This document shows, in pieces, positions 15,313 to 24,188 of a DNA stretch of 52,762 nucleotides; the stretch's first letter is position 1; the number at the start of each line of letters is the position of its first letter. This stretch comes from Deltaproteobacteria bacterium (GTDB lineage Bacteria; Desulfobacterota; Desulfuromonadia; Desulfuromonadales; Geopsychrobacteraceae). The DNA lies in contig JAJRQB010000066.1 in assembly GCA_024280485.1 (NCBI GenBank), positions 1 through 52,762 on the forward strand, written 5' to 3'. A model generated the notes under the pieces. It saw only the letters and a list, made by a program, of their open reading frames with translations, had not been told where the DNA came from and made no database searches. A program made the translations under genes and the position numbers.

Positions 15313-17268
15313 TCAGATCTTTTCTTTTTTGGGCGCGAACCAGATCGGCGAAGACCAGGCACGTTCCTTTACGGTCGCAGGAAAATCGCTCCGCGGCTCC
15401 TGCCCCAAACGAATGGCGTCGTAAGTCGACCAGCGGCAGGTCGGATTTTCCAGCACCCGGACATAATAGAAGGCCGACAACTCAGGATCGAAACTTTCGT
15501 CTTCCCAGACTACTTTCAGCTCTGCTGCACCCGAGTCTGGACTAACCTCGCAAGTGCTCAGGTCAACCCGGGCGCCGTTATCGGGACAACGACCCGTAGC
15601 AGGATCAGGAATCAACCCGTCGGAACAGACCAGATCAAACACTTCTTCCTTGCGCTCGCCGTCGTCAATCCAACCCTTGACCATCTGCACCCGTTGCAGG
15701 TTGGCGCTGTCCGGGTCCTTGCCCGCCCAAACGAGGAATTTCGGCTTGGCATCACTGCCACTCGCTTCCAGAACGCTCCCCATGGGAACACCATTCTCAT
15801 AGGCTTTGGCTACCAAATCCTGCCCCGCCATTAGATCATCCGTTAAATCCCAGCCGGCAAAGAAACGCAAGCGGATGCGGGTGCCGCTGGTGCCATAGGT
15901 TTCGCGATTGCTCATGCTCTCAAAGAGCGCATCCCGGGTATTCTCTTCAGCCCATATTGCGGCAAGTCCACCGGGATTTCTCATCATCGGCGACTTGAAC
16001 CCCTTTGCTTTTGCCGACAAGCGTTTCTGGGCAGGGGCGCCATAGAGACCATTATTGCCTCGATAGTCCCATTCCTCGGTGTCGCCACCGCTGCCATTAT
16101 GGGTGTCGGTACTACCAATAAAGCCGTAGCGCAAGGGGTTGAAACCAAAATCCTGTTTCAACTCCAGGCCGATCTTCAGGCCTTCCCGCGCCATTGAAGT
16201 TAGACTTATACATTTTTCAGTCTCCCCTTCTTCACAGGGCGGAAAAAATTGCTCAAAAGAGCACTCTTCATCTACAGCACCCACACCGACGCCACATTCG
16301 GAGGACCCTTTGATCTGAAATATCTCAGCGAGGGGTTCCGAGCGTCCACGCAAAGACCAGTCCTGCTCGGTATAGGAATCACCGTCAATAGTCTTGCCCG
16401 AGTATGCCAGACTCCAAGTCTTGTTCATGTTATGCGGAATGGTTAAAAACTCGCACTCACCGACACAGGTCTCCTCCAGCGAGCGCCACAAATCAAGCAC
16501 TGTCCGGGCATCATAGGCAGAAACGGCATAGTCTGGTACTGTCGGATTGCGGAAAATAACGTTGCGATGAATCTTGCCGCCATTTGGAAGCATCGGTGAA
16601 TATTCATAGGCTTGGAATGCGGTAAAAGTACCGGGCTGGTTATACTTGTCAGCCGCCAGTTGAATTGTCTCCCAGGTAGTTTTTCCATTCTCTATACAAA
16701 AAGCGCCATCTTCGCCGCAATATTCTGCGATCCTCTGAGGCGGCCGCTCGGTTCCAGACTTGCGCAATTTAAGAAAGAATGACATCGACGGATTATCAAA
16801 CTCGCCACAGAAATCTCTCTGATCGTCCGTCAGATCCTCTTGGGCACAGCCTTCAAACAGACCGAAACTCTCAGCGTGATCGGTGATCGCAACGAAATCG
16901 AGGGGGACCGTTAACTGCATCGGCTCACCGGCAGCATTCTTGATCATTTGTCCGTTGGCAAAACGGTAAGCATCGTCGAGGCTCGTCCGGTTACCAAACA
17001 AATAACTATCAAAAGAGAGCGCCGTATGCACATGGGTATCGCCAAAATAGACATTTTTGAAGGGGTTGGGCTTTTGAAGGGTTCGCTGTCGTGGCACCGG
17101 CTTGCTAATTGCGTCCTCATTCTGAGCAGCAACGGCCTTTTCTAATTCTTGCACATATTCAGGTGTCAGTCGGACAAAACGCGAACTCAACCTATGATAA
17201 CCATACCATCCGGCTCCGACCGCAATCAGCAGAATGATTCCAAGACTCCAAAGGATTTTGCGCTTCAT
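15313..17268 (-). CDS. DUF3604 protein, PHP-like putative metallohydrolase (copy 2)
   Basis: A 651-residue paralogue of the gene at 13072, alike along its whole length: N-terminal helix ILWSLGIILLIAVGAG, then YFGDTHVHTALSFD, AITDHAESFGLFEG, TIPHNMNKTW, GSTDTHNGSGGDTEEWDYRG and TSGTRIRLRFFAGWD. The putative metal ligands are kept, but the first motif reads DTHVH in place of DLHTH. GGAG stands ten bases before the ATG. It follows the terminator at 17355 and is separated from copy 1 by 276 bases containing operator C, so it is either transcribed by read-through from the kinase operon or from a promoter I could not identify. The two copies look like an old tandem duplication and may act on related substrates. 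Confidence 0.85.
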   Translation of the reverse strand: MKRKILWSLGIILLIAVGAGWYGYHRLSSRFVRLTPEYVQELEKAVAAQNEDAISKPVPRQRTLQKPNPFKNVYFGDTHVHTALSFDSYLFGNRTSLDDAYRFANGQMIKNAAGEPMQLTVPLDFVAITDHAESFGLFEGCAQEDLTDDQRDFCGEFDNPSMSFFLKLRKSGTERPPQRIAEYCGEDGAFCIENGKTTWETIQLAADKYNQPGTFTAFQAYEYSPMLPNGGKIHRNVIFRNPTVPDYAVSAYDARTVLDLWRSLEETCVGECEFLTIPHNMNKTWSLAYSGKTIDGDSYTEQDWSLRGRSEPLAEIFQIKGSSECGVGVGAVDEECSFEQFFPPCEEGETEKCISLTSMAREGLKIGLELKQDFGFNPLRYGFIGSTDTHNGSGGDTEEWDYRGNNGLYGAPAQKRLSAKAKGFKSPMMRNPGGLAAIWAEENTRDALFESMSNRETYGTSGTRIRLRFFAGWDLTDDLMAGQDLVAKAYENGVPMGSVLEASGSDAKPKFLVWAGKDPDSANLQRVQMVKGWIDDGERKEEVFDLVCSDGLIPDPATGRCPDNGARVDLSTCEVSPDSGAAELKVVWEDESFDPELSAFYYVRVLENPTCRWSTYDAIRLGQEPRSDFPATVKERAWSSPIWFAPKKEKI

Positions 17269-17354
17269 GGTTCATATTCTCCTTGTCCAAGGCTCCGTTC
17301 CTATGATCAGAAGGAACAATTTTTCTCATATCCACATATCACTTGATTGATAAA

Positions 17355-17382
17355 AGCAGCACGCTTTTCACTGCGTGCTGCT
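17355..17382 (-). terminator. Terminator after aminotransferase/aldolase/kinase operon
   Basis: AGCAGCACGC and GCGTGCTGCT pair perfectly over 10 bases with an 8-base loop; on the minus strand the stem continues into TTTATC. It sits 15 bases after the FGGY kinase stop. The T run is short, so some read-through into the DUF3604 gene is possible. Confidence 0.75.
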
Positions 17383-17397
17383 CGTTCTGACGAAAGA

Positions 17398-18996
17398 TTA
17401 GTTGAGCAGTGCAAAGGTGCGCTTATTCTGGCGATAAAGACTTTTGAAGGCCTTAAAATTCCGCCGATAGTTGTCTTGATGTAGCAAATTTGGTTCGAAA
17501 ACCCTGCGCACCTTAATCGCCTTTTTACCCTCAGAAAAATCAGAGAGCAGCCCAAGACCAACTCCACAGACAATGGCAGCTCCAGCGGCTCCGGCGTTTT
17601 GCGGATCGGCAACGACTTCTATGGGACGTTCAATAATATCGGCCATGATCTGGGATGTGACATCGGAGATGGCCCCTCCGCCGACAAAACGAATCGAATC
17701 GGAGGTCGCAGCTTTTTTCTCGATCGAGTCAAGAAGCCATTTTTTATGGAAACAGATCCCCTCAACGACAGATCGAATCATTGCCCCTTTACCAGTCTCC
17801 AGACTGAGGTTAAAGAACATCCCCCGAGCCTTATCGTCCTCAAATGGAGAGCGGTTACCATGCAACCAAGGGGTGAAAATCAGACCATCGCAACCGGGCG
17901 TAGCATCCTTAATGACCTCACTCAGATAATCGAACATACTCCGATACTGAGCTTCAGGTTGGTCGGTGATTTCCTTTTTGTCCAGGTAGACACCGATCTC
18001 GTCCAAGGCGAGGTGGTTTTTTACCCATTCGAGGCACTTGCCGCTGGTCTCCTGTTCGGCGAAATAGTTGTAATACCCGGGGCGGCTGCCGATGACAGAG
18101 GCAATAAAATGATTGAAATCGACAAGACGCTTCTTCACGACCGTTGAAACCCAGCCGGAGGTGCCCACGTAAATATGGGTGTCTCCCTCGTCGATCGCTC
18201 CCGAACCGAGGGCAAGTGCTGAAGCATCTCCCGCGCCGCCGAAGACCGGGGTCCCGGCAGTCAATCCCAATTCGGCTGCGGCTTCAGGAAGAAGCCCACC
18301 CGCATTCTCGGTTGCCCCGATGATTTCCGGTAGATGATCCGGATTAACGCCGAAGGTGCGGCACAATGAGTGGCTCCACTCCTTCTTTCCCGGACGACTG
18401 TCGTAGAGGAAGGTGCCGAAAGCGGAGTCCTCGGTCATGCAGAAACGACCGGTTGCCCGCAGCAGCAGATACTCTTTGACATCCAGCCACTTGTGGATTT
18501 TCTCAAAGGTTCGAGGTTCGTTCTCCTCAAGCCATTTGTATTTCCACAAAGGGTCTTTGACACTGGCGGCAAGCCCCCCGGTAATCCGCAAAGAAGAGAG
18601 AGCCCTGGCAGCGTTGTAACCGGAAAAGCGGATCCCTGAGCTGATCCCTTTTCGCTTCTGCTCCACCGCGCGTTGATCCATGTAACTCATGGCACGACGG
18701 AGTGGTTGCCCGGCCCTATCGACGACAACCAGACCCTGCATCTGGCAGCAGAAGGAGATCCCCCTGATCTGCTGAGGAGCGAGGGAATTTCGCTGCAGAA
18801 TTTCACGGCTGCTTTCGCAAATCGCACGCCACCATTCATCAGGATCCTGCTCTGCCCCTCCTCTGGACAGAATATGGAGGGAGTATTCTCGCAGAACACT
18901 GTCAACCAGAAGCATCTGGGCATCAAATGCGTAGAGGCAGGTCTTGCTCCCCGTGGTCCCGATGTCGTAGGTAATAAGATACGCACCCTGCGTCAT
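17398..18996 (-). CDS. FGGY-family carbohydrate kinase (copy 1)
   Basis: A 532-residue ATP-dependent kinase of the xylulokinase/glycerol kinase superfamily, which phosphorylates a hydroxyl of ketoses or polyols. The N-terminal phosphate loop is TYDIGTTGSKTCLYAFD, followed by GGAEQDPDEWW, which is also found in copy 2. The C-terminal domain has GLIFTPWLHGNRSPF, EGICFHKKWLL and FVGGGAISDVTSQIMADI, the conserved FGGY glycine-rich segment. It starts eight bases after the aldolase gene with GGAG five bases before ATG. With the aldolase and aminotransferase upstream it would make a ketose-1-phosphate-like substrate for cleavage (inference). The true substrate is unknown; a normal pentose kinase is the main alternative, but no sugar isomerase or sugar transporter is nearby. 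Confidence 0.88.
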   Translation of the reverse strand: MTQGAYLITYDIGTTGSKTCLYAFDAQMLLVDSVLREYSLHILSRGGAEQDPDEWWRAICESSREILQRNSLAPQQIRGISFCCQMQGLVVVDRAGQPLRRAMSYMDQRAVEQKRKGISSGIRFSGYNAARALSSLRITGGLAASVKDPLWKYKWLEENEPRTFEKIHKWLDVKEYLLLRATGRFCMTEDSAFGTFLYDSRPGKKEWSHSLCRTFGVNPDHLPEIIGATENAGGLLPEAAAELGLTAGTPVFGGAGDASALALGSGAIDEGDTHIYVGTSGWVSTVVKKRLVDFNHFIASVIGSRPGYYNYFAEQETSGKCLEWVKNHLALDEIGVYLDKKEITDQPEAQYRSMFDYLSEVIKDATPGCDGLIFTPWLHGNRSPFEDDKARGMFFNLSLETGKGAMIRSVVEGICFHKKWLLDSIEKKAATSDSIRFVGGGAISDVTSQIMADIIERPIEVVADPQNAGAAGAAIVCGVGLGLLSDFSEGKKAIKVRRVFEPNLLHQDNYRRNFKAFKSLYRQNKRTFALLN

Positions 18997-19004
18997 GGGT
19001 TCTC

Positions 19005-19649
19005 CTACTGCTTGGAATACTTTCTCAAATAGACCTGATGCATCATATAGGCTTCAATCTTGTTGATCGGCTTGGCGCCACCAAGAAATTCAGATTCGAT
19101 AAATACCTTGCATGCCTTCTCAAGAACCTGACAACAAGTATAAGCCTCATCCATGCTACGGCCAAGACAGACTGCTCCATGGTTGGCTAGCAGTGCCGCG
19201 TTACGCCCCTTGAGCGCCTTCATGGTAGTTTTGCTCATCTTTTTTGTCGTTGGCAAGGCATAATCGGCGCAGCGGATACTGGGTCCGATAATTTGAGCCA
19301 GATCATCAAGTATAGCGGGGACTTCACGCCGTGTAGCGGCGACTGTTGACGAATTATCGGAATGAGTGTGAATGACCCCGTTTATCTCTTTGCGGTGATT
19401 ATAAATCGCCATATGAAGGGTCTTTTCGCCTGAAGGTTTCAGACCCTCGTATGAGCCATCCTTCAAATTGACAATGACAATATCTTCCGCCTCCAGTTCC
19501 AGATAATCCTTGCCACTCGGAGTGATCGCCATAGTCTTGTCATCGATACGGGCACTGATATTCCCCCAGGTACCAACCAGGAGTTTCGCTTCAACAAGTT
19601 TTCTTCCCATGGCACAGACTTGTTCTCGAATCTCTTGTGCTTTCATCAT
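19005..19649 (-). CDS. Class II (zinc) aldolase, fuculose-phosphate aldolase/adducin family
   Basis: A 214-residue enzyme of normal length for fuculose-1-phosphate aldolases. These cleave a ketose-1-phosphate into dihydroxyacetone phosphate and an aldehyde; relatives also include ribulose-phosphate epimerases. The zinc ligands are visible: IHTHSDNS (two His) and LANHGAVCLG (third His). The segment KPSGEKTLHMAIY aligns with the family's catalytic glutamate region. The gene overlaps the aminotransferase stop by ATGA; a second in-frame ATG directly after the first has a better distance to AAGGAG. The kinase follows eight bases later. Placement between an aminotransferase and a kinase suggests cleavage of a phosphorylated dihydroxyketone made by the two (inference). 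Confidence 0.87.
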   Translation of the reverse strand: MMKAQEIREQVCAMGRKLVEAKLLVGTWGNISARIDDKTMAITPSGKDYLELEAEDIVIVNLKDGSYEGLKPSGEKTLHMAIYNHRKEINGVIHTHSDNSSTVAATRREVPAILDDLAQIIGPSIRCADYALPTTKKMSKTTMKALKGRNAALLANHGAVCLGRSMDEAYTCCQVLEKACKVFIESEFLGGAKPINKIEAYMMHQVYLRKYSKQ

Positions 19650-21187
19650 TTACTCCTTAAGAGAGCTGATCGGTCGATATTCGCGAACACCCGCCCAAAG
19701 CGTTCCAGGGCATCATCGACAACTTCATCAGTGGTTGCGGCGCTGGTGTACATCCGGCTGCCGGCCAGGGTTACAAGCCCTTCGGCCATATAAGCGGCGC
19801 CAAATTTCTCCATCTCCAGCTTACGGACCTTGATCTCTTTGAGGACCTTGAGAATTTTCAGCCAGTTCAGATCAATGAACATTCCTGCAGCGGTTTCCAA
19901 ATGACAGATAGATCCTTGATTGTAGGCAACATATGGCAGATTGTTTTCCGCGATCATTTTCTGCAGCCCCAGCGTCAGACGATCTCCGGCCTTGCCTGCC
20001 TTAACACAGGCATTGGTTCTTTCAATCTCTTTGATGGTGTAGTAACCAGCCGCAGCGGTCAGTGGATTGGCAGCCATGGTCCCACCGCTGTAGCACTTCT
20101 TTTTACCGCTTTCCAAACCGGCGGCAAGAAGATTGACCAGATCCTTGCGACCCCCAATGCCGCCAGCAGAAGGATATCCGCCACCGACGATTTTACCAAA
20201 CACAGTCAGATCCGGGCGCACACCGAAATAACCCTGAGCACCGCCCAGACCGATGCGAAATGCGGTAACAACCTCGTCAAAAATCAGCAGTGCACCATGC
20301 TTGTCGCAGAGCTTCCTTACCCCGGCGTTGTAATCCTGATCTATCGGCCTCGTACCACTTTCAGGACCGACCGGCTCGAGAATAACAGCGGCGGTACCCC
20401 CTCGAATTTTATTCAGACGCAGGACCCGCTCCAGAGAAGCAAGATCATTCGGTTTGGCTTCGCGTGTATATTTGGTGCAAACTCTCGGAATCCCGTGGGC
20501 CTCAAAACGACGCGATCCGGGGATTTTCAAACTATATACCATCTGATCGGACCAGCCATGGTATGCGCCGCCAATCTTGATGATATTCTTCTTGCCGGTA
20601 TGTAGACGCGCCACGCGGATTGCTGTCATGACAGCCTCGGTTCCTGAACCAAGCATGCGGAACTTTTCAACCGCCGGCATATGCTTGCAAACTTCCTTGG
20701 CTATTTTCAGTTCAAACTCATGGAAGAGTCCCGTCACCGGGCCACATTCATTTAGAAGTTCAATAACCGGCTCACGGACTTCAGGAGGATTGCTGCCAAG
20801 AATAGTCGGACCACCCGCCTGCAGGAAATCGATATACTTGTTTCCATCCAAGTCATACAGATAGGCGCCTTCGGCTTTGGTAAAAACGACCGGAAACGGG
20901 TAATTGAACGCCAGGTTATGCTGTACGCCACCAGGAATAAACTCTTTGGCTTCGGTTATGACTCCCTTGGACTTGACGCATTTTTTTTCAAAATACGCCA
21001 TGTAACCATCCATTGCCCTCTGCTTGATTCCTATCGGAGGCAACTTCATCAGACGATCCAACTTGGCATAGATCGGCTGCGGTGCCTGATAGTTTGTGAT
21101 CCCGTATCCGTTACTGGACTCCTGCTCACTTCTCAGACTATCTTCCTGTAGTGCTTGATTTGGCATATTCTCCAAGATTCCTTCCAT
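19646..21187 (-). CDS. Class III PLP-dependent aminotransferase (GSA-aminomutase-like, copy 1)
   Basis: A 513-residue fold-type I PLP enzyme related to glutamate-1-semialdehyde aminomutase and omega-aminotransferases. SGTEA (about 181-185), the aromatic cofactor segment GAYHGWSD (207-214), the Asp of LIFDEVV (D304) and the PLP lysine in FGKIVGGGYPS (K332) are intact. An N-terminal extension of about 80 residues containing YGITNYQAPQPIY is longer than in GSA aminomutase and is shared with copy 2 at 35892, so both belong to one distinct subgroup. No other heme-synthesis gene is nearby, which argues against a GSA role. I chose the ATG at 21187 with GGAG seven bases upstream. It is the first gene of an operon with aldolase and kinase and has a double operator upstream. 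Its likely job is to convert an amine to a carbonyl (inference). Confidence 0.87.
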   Translation of the reverse strand: MEGILENMPNQALQEDSLRSEQESSNGYGITNYQAPQPIYAKLDRLMKLPPIGIKQRAMDGYMAYFEKKCVKSKGVITEAKEFIPGGVQHNLAFNYPFPVVFTKAEGAYLYDLDGNKYIDFLQAGGPTILGSNPPEVREPVIELLNECGPVTGLFHEFELKIAKEVCKHMPAVEKFRMLGSGTEAVMTAIRVARLHTGKKNIIKIGGAYHGWSDQMVYSLKIPGSRRFEAHGIPRVCTKYTREAKPNDLASLERVLRLNKIRGGTAAVILEPVGPESGTRPIDQDYNAGVRKLCDKHGALLIFDEVVTAFRIGLGGAQGYFGVRPDLTVFGKIVGGGYPSAGGIGGRKDLVNLLAAGLESGKKKCYSGGTMAANPLTAAAGYYTIKEIERTNACVKAGKAGDRLTLGLQKMIAENNLPYVAYNQGSICHLETAAGMFIDLNWLKILKVLKEIKVRKLEMEKFGAAYMAEGLVTLAGSRMYTSAATTDEVVDDALERFGRVFANIDRSALLRSK

Positions 21188-21261
21188 GACTCTTCTCCTA
21201 TATATTTGTGAGTAACAAAGTTCTTCTTTTCTCTGGCTTATTCTAAGCCACCCCACAACAA

Positions 21262-21306
21262 TCTGACTGTGCAGTTAGTTTACTCACTGACCAGTCAGTA
21301 AGTCAA
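21262..21306 (-). promoter_or_regulatory. Promoter with two operators (site D) for aminotransferase/aldolase/kinase operon
   Basis: On the minus strand: TTGACT at 21306-21301, an 18-base gap, TAAACT at 21282-21277. One operator copy, TCTGACTGTGCAGTTAGT (21262-21279), overlaps the -10 and start region and matches the ideal 18-mer at 15 positions. A second, more compact palindrome, ACTGACCAGTCAGT (21286-21299), occupies the spacer. Two repressor dimers side by side would give tight control. Confidence 0.7.
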
Positions 21307-21520
21307 CCAAAAAATAGAACCATATTCTATTGTAAGAGTTTCAGCCTCTTAGCATCTTCCTACCACTGTTGATTGCGGGCGTAGATACTAAGGAAATGTC
21401 AGAAGTAACGATTTATATTATATGGAATAGAGGCTGCGAAAACGGATTAGTCAAACGGAAAGGGATGAAAATCTGTAGGGCAATAAAGGTCGCGGAGTAA
21501 ACATACCTGACCGAAAACGA

Positions 21521-22783
21521 TTAATTCTGCCCTGCCGAGCGTAACGAACTACAGCATTTTTTGAATTGCCTGCCGCTACCACAGGGGCAAGGATCGTTTC
21601 GCCCAACTTTTACGCCGGTCTGCTCCATCTGAGTACGCATGGCACTAGCCCGTCCTTCCGCTTCCCGCAAACGCCATTGTTCGGCCAGCAGGTGGAAATG
21701 TGGATCGGCGTGTTTAAAGAACGTCTGATATGCAGAACAGAAATGATTCAGCCCCTGATCTCGGGGATCACGAATACGGTCCTTGGTACAGCCTCCGGTG
21801 CAATACTGCAACCACTCACAGGTTTCACAGGGACCTGGCAGCTTAGACTTAAGACATCCAAAAGCAGTCTGTTGCTCCGAATTGAGAACTGCGCTAAGAT
21901 TATTTTCCAGCACATTTCCCAGCTTCCATTCAGGTTCAACAAAAAAGTCGCAGGAGAACAAGTCACCATTATGCTCCACCACCAGATAATCGCCGCACTG
22001 CTTGCGCAAGCCACAATCCGGTGGCACCTGCCCGACGTAGCTATGAAAGATCGATTCGAACATGCGGATCGAAGTCGTCGGTTTCCCGTCAACGAAATCG
22101 TTCAACCAGAGGTCGAAAAGCTGGCAGAGGAATGAACCGTAGGCTTCCGAGGAGACCGAGAAAGAAGCAGCTCGAGTTGGTTCCGCAGGATCGGTTTCCA
22201 CGCAGGGGATAAATTGCATAAAGTCGAATCCGGCCTGCTTGTGGTGTACATATATCTCTTCAGCAAACTGCACGGAGTAAGAATTAACGACGGAGAGCGC
22301 GTTGACAGCTACCCCCGCATCCTGCAGCAGTTTGGCCTTATCGGTCACTGTCGCCCAGGTCCCTTTGCCGCCACTGGTCCGACGATAACGATCATGAATA
22401 TGCTCGGGTCCATCGAGCGACAGACCGACAAGAAAGCTGTATTCCGACAGAAAACTTGACCAAGTAGCATCCAGCAGCAAGCCATTTGTCTGCAGTCCGT
22501 TACCTACCGACTGCCCCCGACCATATCGCTGCTGTAGAGCGACCGCACGCTTGAAAAAATCGAGCCCCATGAGTGTAGGCTCGCCGCCCTGCCAGCCGAA
22601 AACGACCTGTTGACCCGCCTGACTCATGACTTGTCGAACCAATGCCTCAAGGACAGCATCGGACATACGATGCACGGACGACTCTTGAAACAGGTCCTGC
22701 TTGTCCAGATAAAAGCAATAAGTACAGGCCATATTACAATCGGGCCCGGCCGGTTTCACCAGGACGTCCTGAATTGTTTTCAT
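21521..22783 (-). CDS. Anaerobic sulfatase-maturating enzyme (radical SAM) with SEC-C tail
   Basis: Oxidises the active-site Cys or Ser of sulfatases to formylglycine without oxygen, using SAM and iron-sulfur clusters. From the ATG at 22783 the radical SAM motif CNMACTYC (CX3CX2C) is at residues 16-23. The C-terminal SPASM-type cysteines follow: CGLRKQC, the Cys of LFSCDFF, and CETCEWLQYCTGGC. The last 20 or so residues, VGRNDPCPCGSGRQFKKCC, form a SEC-C zinc motif, which is an extra domain. An alternative ATG at 22807 has a GGAG at better spacing; the shorter start matches the usual family N-terminus. It is the last gene of the operon that also encodes two sulfatases with Cys-type sites, which are its obvious clients together with the third sulfatase. 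Confidence 0.92.
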   Translation of the reverse strand: MKTIQDVLVKPAGPDCNMACTYCFYLDKQDLFQESSVHRMSDAVLEALVRQVMSQAGQQVVFGWQGGEPTLMGLDFFKRAVALQQRYGRGQSVGNGLQTNGLLLDATWSSFLSEYSFLVGLSLDGPEHIHDRYRRTSGGKGTWATVTDKAKLLQDAGVAVNALSVVNSYSVQFAEEIYVHHKQAGFDFMQFIPCVETDPAEPTRAASFSVSSEAYGSFLCQLFDLWLNDFVDGKPTTSIRMFESIFHSYVGQVPPDCGLRKQCGDYLVVEHNGDLFSCDFFVEPEWKLGNVLENNLSAVLNSEQQTAFGCLKSKLPGPCETCEWLQYCTGGCTKDRIRDPRDQGLNHFCSAYQTFFKHADPHFHLLAEQWRLREAEGRASAMRTQMEQTGVKVGRNDPCPCGSGRQFKKCCSSLRSAGQN

Positions 22784-22923
22784 CGACTCCGTTCGACCTG
22801 GCAGCATGCAAACTCCGCTCATCACATCTATTGGTAGCCCTGCTTTACATTCTCTAGTCTACTCAAATCGTTGGTGGATTGGCCAGATGCAAAAATAACC
22901 AACAAGGACGAACCAGTAGCTTG

Positions 22924-24162
22924 CTAAAGAGAATTATCAGTTAAGGATTCATCAAGCATTGGATTAATCCCTGTCGATTCTGAGCCCCGGCACGAAAGAT
23001 AGCGCACTACCAGTATAAAAAGGATTGTACTGGCGACAACCGCAACAGCTGTCACGACAAAAATCGGGGTATAACTGGAACCCGTTTTCACCAGCCCCAT
23101 CAATGCGGGGCCGAAAGCTCCCCCGAGAGTCAGAGCCACGGCAATCAGAACAATCAATCGACCGGAGCTATCAGCTTCACCGATGATAGCCATTTGATAG
23201 GGCATAATATAGTTCCAGCCAAAGCTGAAGATGCAGCTTGCGGCCAGGTAGAGCAGAACAGTCAATGGCTGAGCTAGCAGAAGCATCCCGACACCGAGTA
23301 ACACAGCACAGGCCAGCAGAAAGATCGTCCGGCCGAAGCGATCACCAATAATTCCCCCGATAAGAGTGGCAACCAGACCAACAACCATGGATGCGACAAT
23401 CGCAGTAGAAACATCCGCCTGGGAGAGCCCAGCATCCACACCAATGCGTTCTAAAAAAGCCCAAAACCCGGCCATGGCCCCGAAAAAGAGAAACAACGCG
23501 GATAATGCAACCCAGGTAAGTTTGTTGCCCGCAGTCTTTGGAGACGTCGCAACAGTATCCATTGCACGACAGGGTAAGAAGGGGATGAACACGGCAAGGA
23601 CTGCGACCACAACAGCTATGCTGATCAGTATCCCAGGAAACCCCCAACTGGGCATAACCATCCGTGGCAGTAGATACATCAGGAAACAGCCGAGGCCGAT
23701 CTCTGCAAACGATTTAAAGGCAAAAAGGCTATCGGGGTGTGGCACATCGCCGATCAGGCACAGGACCAGTGAGAATGTCGAGCCAAGACAGCAGCCGATT
23801 AAGAATTGCAGACCGAGCATGCCATAGAAACTCTGGATCGATGCATAGATGACAAGAAGTACGACCGTCATACCAAAGGCAATGCCGGAAAGCACTCGCC
23901 AATTGACACGACGCACCCAGACAATCGAGGTCAGCGCCACCAGCGTGGCACCCAAAAGACCTGCTGAGCCGAGCAACCCCAGCTGAAGATCACTCAAGTT
24001 GTGAGCATCGGCGGCGGCGCCCAGAAACAGGGGCAGAATATTAAACATCACAGCACTAACCGCAGAGACCAGACAGGTCGCAACGATCATCATCAGACTT
24101 AATGACGATTGGCCCGTCACCTCTGCAGCATCTACCGCGCTGTTTTGTGGATTCACTTCCAT
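22924..24162 (-). CDS. MFS transporter
   Basis: A 412-residue inner-membrane protein with about 12 predicted helices, beginning with MMIVATCLVSAVSAVMFNILPLFL. After the second helix comes a short basic loop, IVWVRRVNWR, at the position of the major facilitator motif A; a second-half copy is GGIIGDRFGRTIF. The middle loop between helices 6 and 7 is short. It lies between the membrane-protein gene and the sulfatase maturase in the sulfatase operon, so import of the desulfated product or export of sulfate are both possible; the substrate cannot be assigned from sequence. Confidence 0.85.
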   Translation of the reverse strand: MEVNPQNSAVDAAEVTGQSSLSLMMIVATCLVSAVSAVMFNILPLFLGAAADAHNLSDLQLGLLGSAGLLGATLVALTSIVWVRRVNWRVLSGIAFGMTVVLLVIYASIQSFYGMLGLQFLIGCCLGSTFSLVLCLIGDVPHPDSLFAFKSFAEIGLGCFLMYLLPRMVMPSWGFPGILISIAVVVAVLAVFIPFLPCRAMDTVATSPKTAGNKLTWVALSALFLFFGAMAGFWAFLERIGVDAGLSQADVSTAIVASMVVGLVATLIGGIIGDRFGRTIFLLACAVLLGVGMLLLAQPLTVLLYLAASCIFSFGWNYIMPYQMAIIGEADSSGRLIVLIAVALTLGGAFGPALMGLVKTGSSYTPIFVVTAVAVVASTILFILVVRYLSCRGSESTGINPMLDESLTDNSL

Positions 24163-24188
24163 ACACTTCCCTTTTAATTTCGGTCCCC

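Noticed and set aside
19646-21187. Glutamate-1-semialdehyde aminomutase for heme synthesis
   Set aside because: Similarity is to the superfamily only; it has a long N-terminal extension, a paralogue in the window and aldolase/kinase partners, with no heme genes nearby.
21313-21331. AATAGAA/TTCTATT inverted repeat just upstream of promoter D
   Set aside because: Short and AT-rich, not repeated at the other promoters; probably chance.
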